Assembly: GCA_037975125.1 (NCBI GenBank)
Contig: CM075852.1
Coordinates: 2,912,714 to 2,976,713 of the forward strand
Reading direction: 5' to 3'
Length of the DNA: 64,000 nucleotides
Origin: Latrodectus hesperus
Taxonomy: Eukaryota > Arthropoda > Arachnida > Araneae > Theridiidae
A program made the position numbers and the translations under genes. Below the pieces are notes generated by a model. It was not told the DNA's origin. It saw only the letters and a program-made list of their open reading frames with translations, and did not search any database. Shown in pieces: positions 62,541 to 64,000 of the stretch. The stretch's first letter is position 1. Each line of letters starts with the position of its first letter.

Positions 62541-63430
62541 CTAGAAGATGATCTCTTATATAATAAATGTGAGCTACATGGCTCTATCATGAACGTTGCC
62601 AGCAGGACCGCTTTTGTCATGAGAAATCATTCATCGAGTTGTGAAACAGCTGACCGTCCTTCGGTAGGCTAGAATAATTCGATCTGGAGGTTTAGTCATA
62701 AATGAACGTAGACTGTCCTAAATAATTCTCAGAGCACATCAGAGCTATAAGCATCATATGAAGAGCTTGTAAGAAATCTTACACAAAGCAAATGTTAAAC
62801 GTCGATAGAGATCGTGACGGTCACTTCTACCAGAGAACGCTTAAAGACATAATAACTTGTGTGAATTCGTACTGAAATAATAAGGATCTATTCAAAGTTC
62901 TATGTTACATTATTCGTAAATATGAATCAACATTTAGCGTGATAGTCGTCTATAAGCAGAAAAACATAGTAGGTCATTGAAAATATTATACATCATCTAT
63001 TAGTTCGTCATCAGGTACAGTAATCCATGAATATTTGGTGTGCATGCTAAAGACATTCTGGTCAGATCTGCGTTTAATGATAATACTCAACATTTAGGGA
63101 TGCTACATGACATATTAATCAATCCTTTAGACAACATGCAAAATGTTTTTTCCAACATAATAGTGTCTTGATATTCCAGAGAAAAAATCCACTGACATTT
63201 TGCCGAATGGTGGTTGCGTCGAATGGTCTTCAGATTACATGATTTCATTGTTCTATAGGGTTGTCTGACATAGCAGTTGCAGAAGATTTTTCTGACAATG
63301 TTGTTTGACCTTCGACACTTTGAAATGGATGCTTATGAATTCTTGTTACATATTTCAATATATTCAGAGTGATATTAATTTCTGCATCCAGATGTGTTTT
63401 GCAGCTGAAAGGAAACTTATTGAACATGAA
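62541..63430 (+). pseudogene. Possible very decayed Tc1-like transposase
   Basis: More balanced composition than its flanks. Plus-strand fragments such as SEHIRAISI, KKSYTKQMLNVDRDRDG, RHNNLCEFVL and FFQHNSVLIFQRKNPLTF fall in an order reminiscent of a Tc1 transposase, but every frame is broken and no terminal repeats were found. Low confidence. Confidence 0.25.
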
Positions 63431-64000
63431 CTTTATTTGATGTTCCTTTCTACATATTTCGTTTGTAAACTATTTTAGGAATCGTTCATAAAATTGTGTA
63501 AAGTGGATGCCCTCTTTTCTTCTTGATTACACAAGATATCTTTTAGTATTAAAACTCTGTTGCTTTAAAATTTTATTATCAACTTATTATCCTTCTAATT
63601 CTTATTGATAAGAAGATTGCAAGTGGACTCGTCTTGTAATGTATAAGGCAAACTTTTTTTATATGACTTTTACTACCGCTGTTCTTAAGCATAGCAGATT
63701 AGATAAGACTTAACTTGATTTCTGTATTTAGTCATTAAAATAATTTTTAGTTGTTCATCAATGCATCCTTGTTAGTTCATATTTTTTATTATTTTATTTG
63801 AAATTAAAAAAAGTAAACATTCTCAAATACTTTCTTTATTCTATATATACCTATAACTCTAAAAGAAACTCCATAAAATACAGTTTTTACAAAATGTGCT
63901 TTAATTTTGAGAAAAAAGTGCTTAAAAAATATACGTTGAGTTATAAATGTTGAGAAAAATAAGTTATATTGTAGTCGAAAAGTTATGATTTTAATCCCAT
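63431..64000. other. AT-rich sequence, nothing recognised
   Basis: No supported feature to the window edge. Confidence 0.5.

Overview
The window looks like AT-rich nuclear DNA of an arthropod, most likely an arachnid and plausibly a spider. The reasons are short spliced exons of ionotropic (IR/iGluR-type) receptors in long introns, tRNA-headed SINEs, DUF4817-type Tc1/IS630 elements, mariner, piggyBac, hAT, Helitron and Ty3/gypsy copies, and very long TA microsatellites. There is no operon structure and nothing bacterial. The species call is inference.

Host genes: only two can be supported, both ionotropic-receptor-like and both on the + strand. Gene 1 contributes its last two coding exons (3818-4107 and 13698-13950: the S2 ligand-binding lobe, the last membrane helix and a short tail), joined in frame across a 9.6 kb intron and followed by a poly(A) signal. 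Gene 2 contributes two early exons (30771-30823 and 35015-35118: the start of the S1 lobe). The 3' end of one receptor followed by the 5' part of another on the same strand points to a tandem receptor cluster. The remaining exons of gene 2 were not found.

Mobile DNA: the gene 1 intron holds a LINE scrap, a MITE, a decayed Tc1-like element and two mariners bracketed by TA arrays. At 20.2-23.4 kb there is a 43-bp minisatellite interrupted by a SINE piece, and a TTAA-flanked piggyBac-like deletion derivative with about ten near-identical 43-bp units just inside one end. At 25.2-28 kb there is a pogo/Tigger-like MITE and a LINE inserted in another LINE, each with its own target-site duplication (TSD). 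At 30.4-32.2 kb there is a hAT MITE and a Helitron helicase remnant. At 36.9-41.6 kb there is a 36-bp coding-phase minisatellite and a hAT element with a perfect 8-bp TSD, itself invaded by an RTE-like LINE and a LINE 3' end, both with TSDs.

The most striking object is at 43702-50264 on the minus strand: a complete LTR retrotransposon with near-identical 0.21 kb LTRs and one uninterrupted 1489-codon gag-pol frame. Its integrase lies upstream of the reverse transcriptase/RNase H, although the proteins are of Ty3/gypsy type. This is the order reported for Gmr1-like elements. The last 14 kb hold a TA-bracketed MITE, a second hAT deletion derivative, a 233-bp duplication, LINE/SINE copies, a solo-LTR-like sequence, a 44-bp minisatellite and a faint Tc1-like relic.
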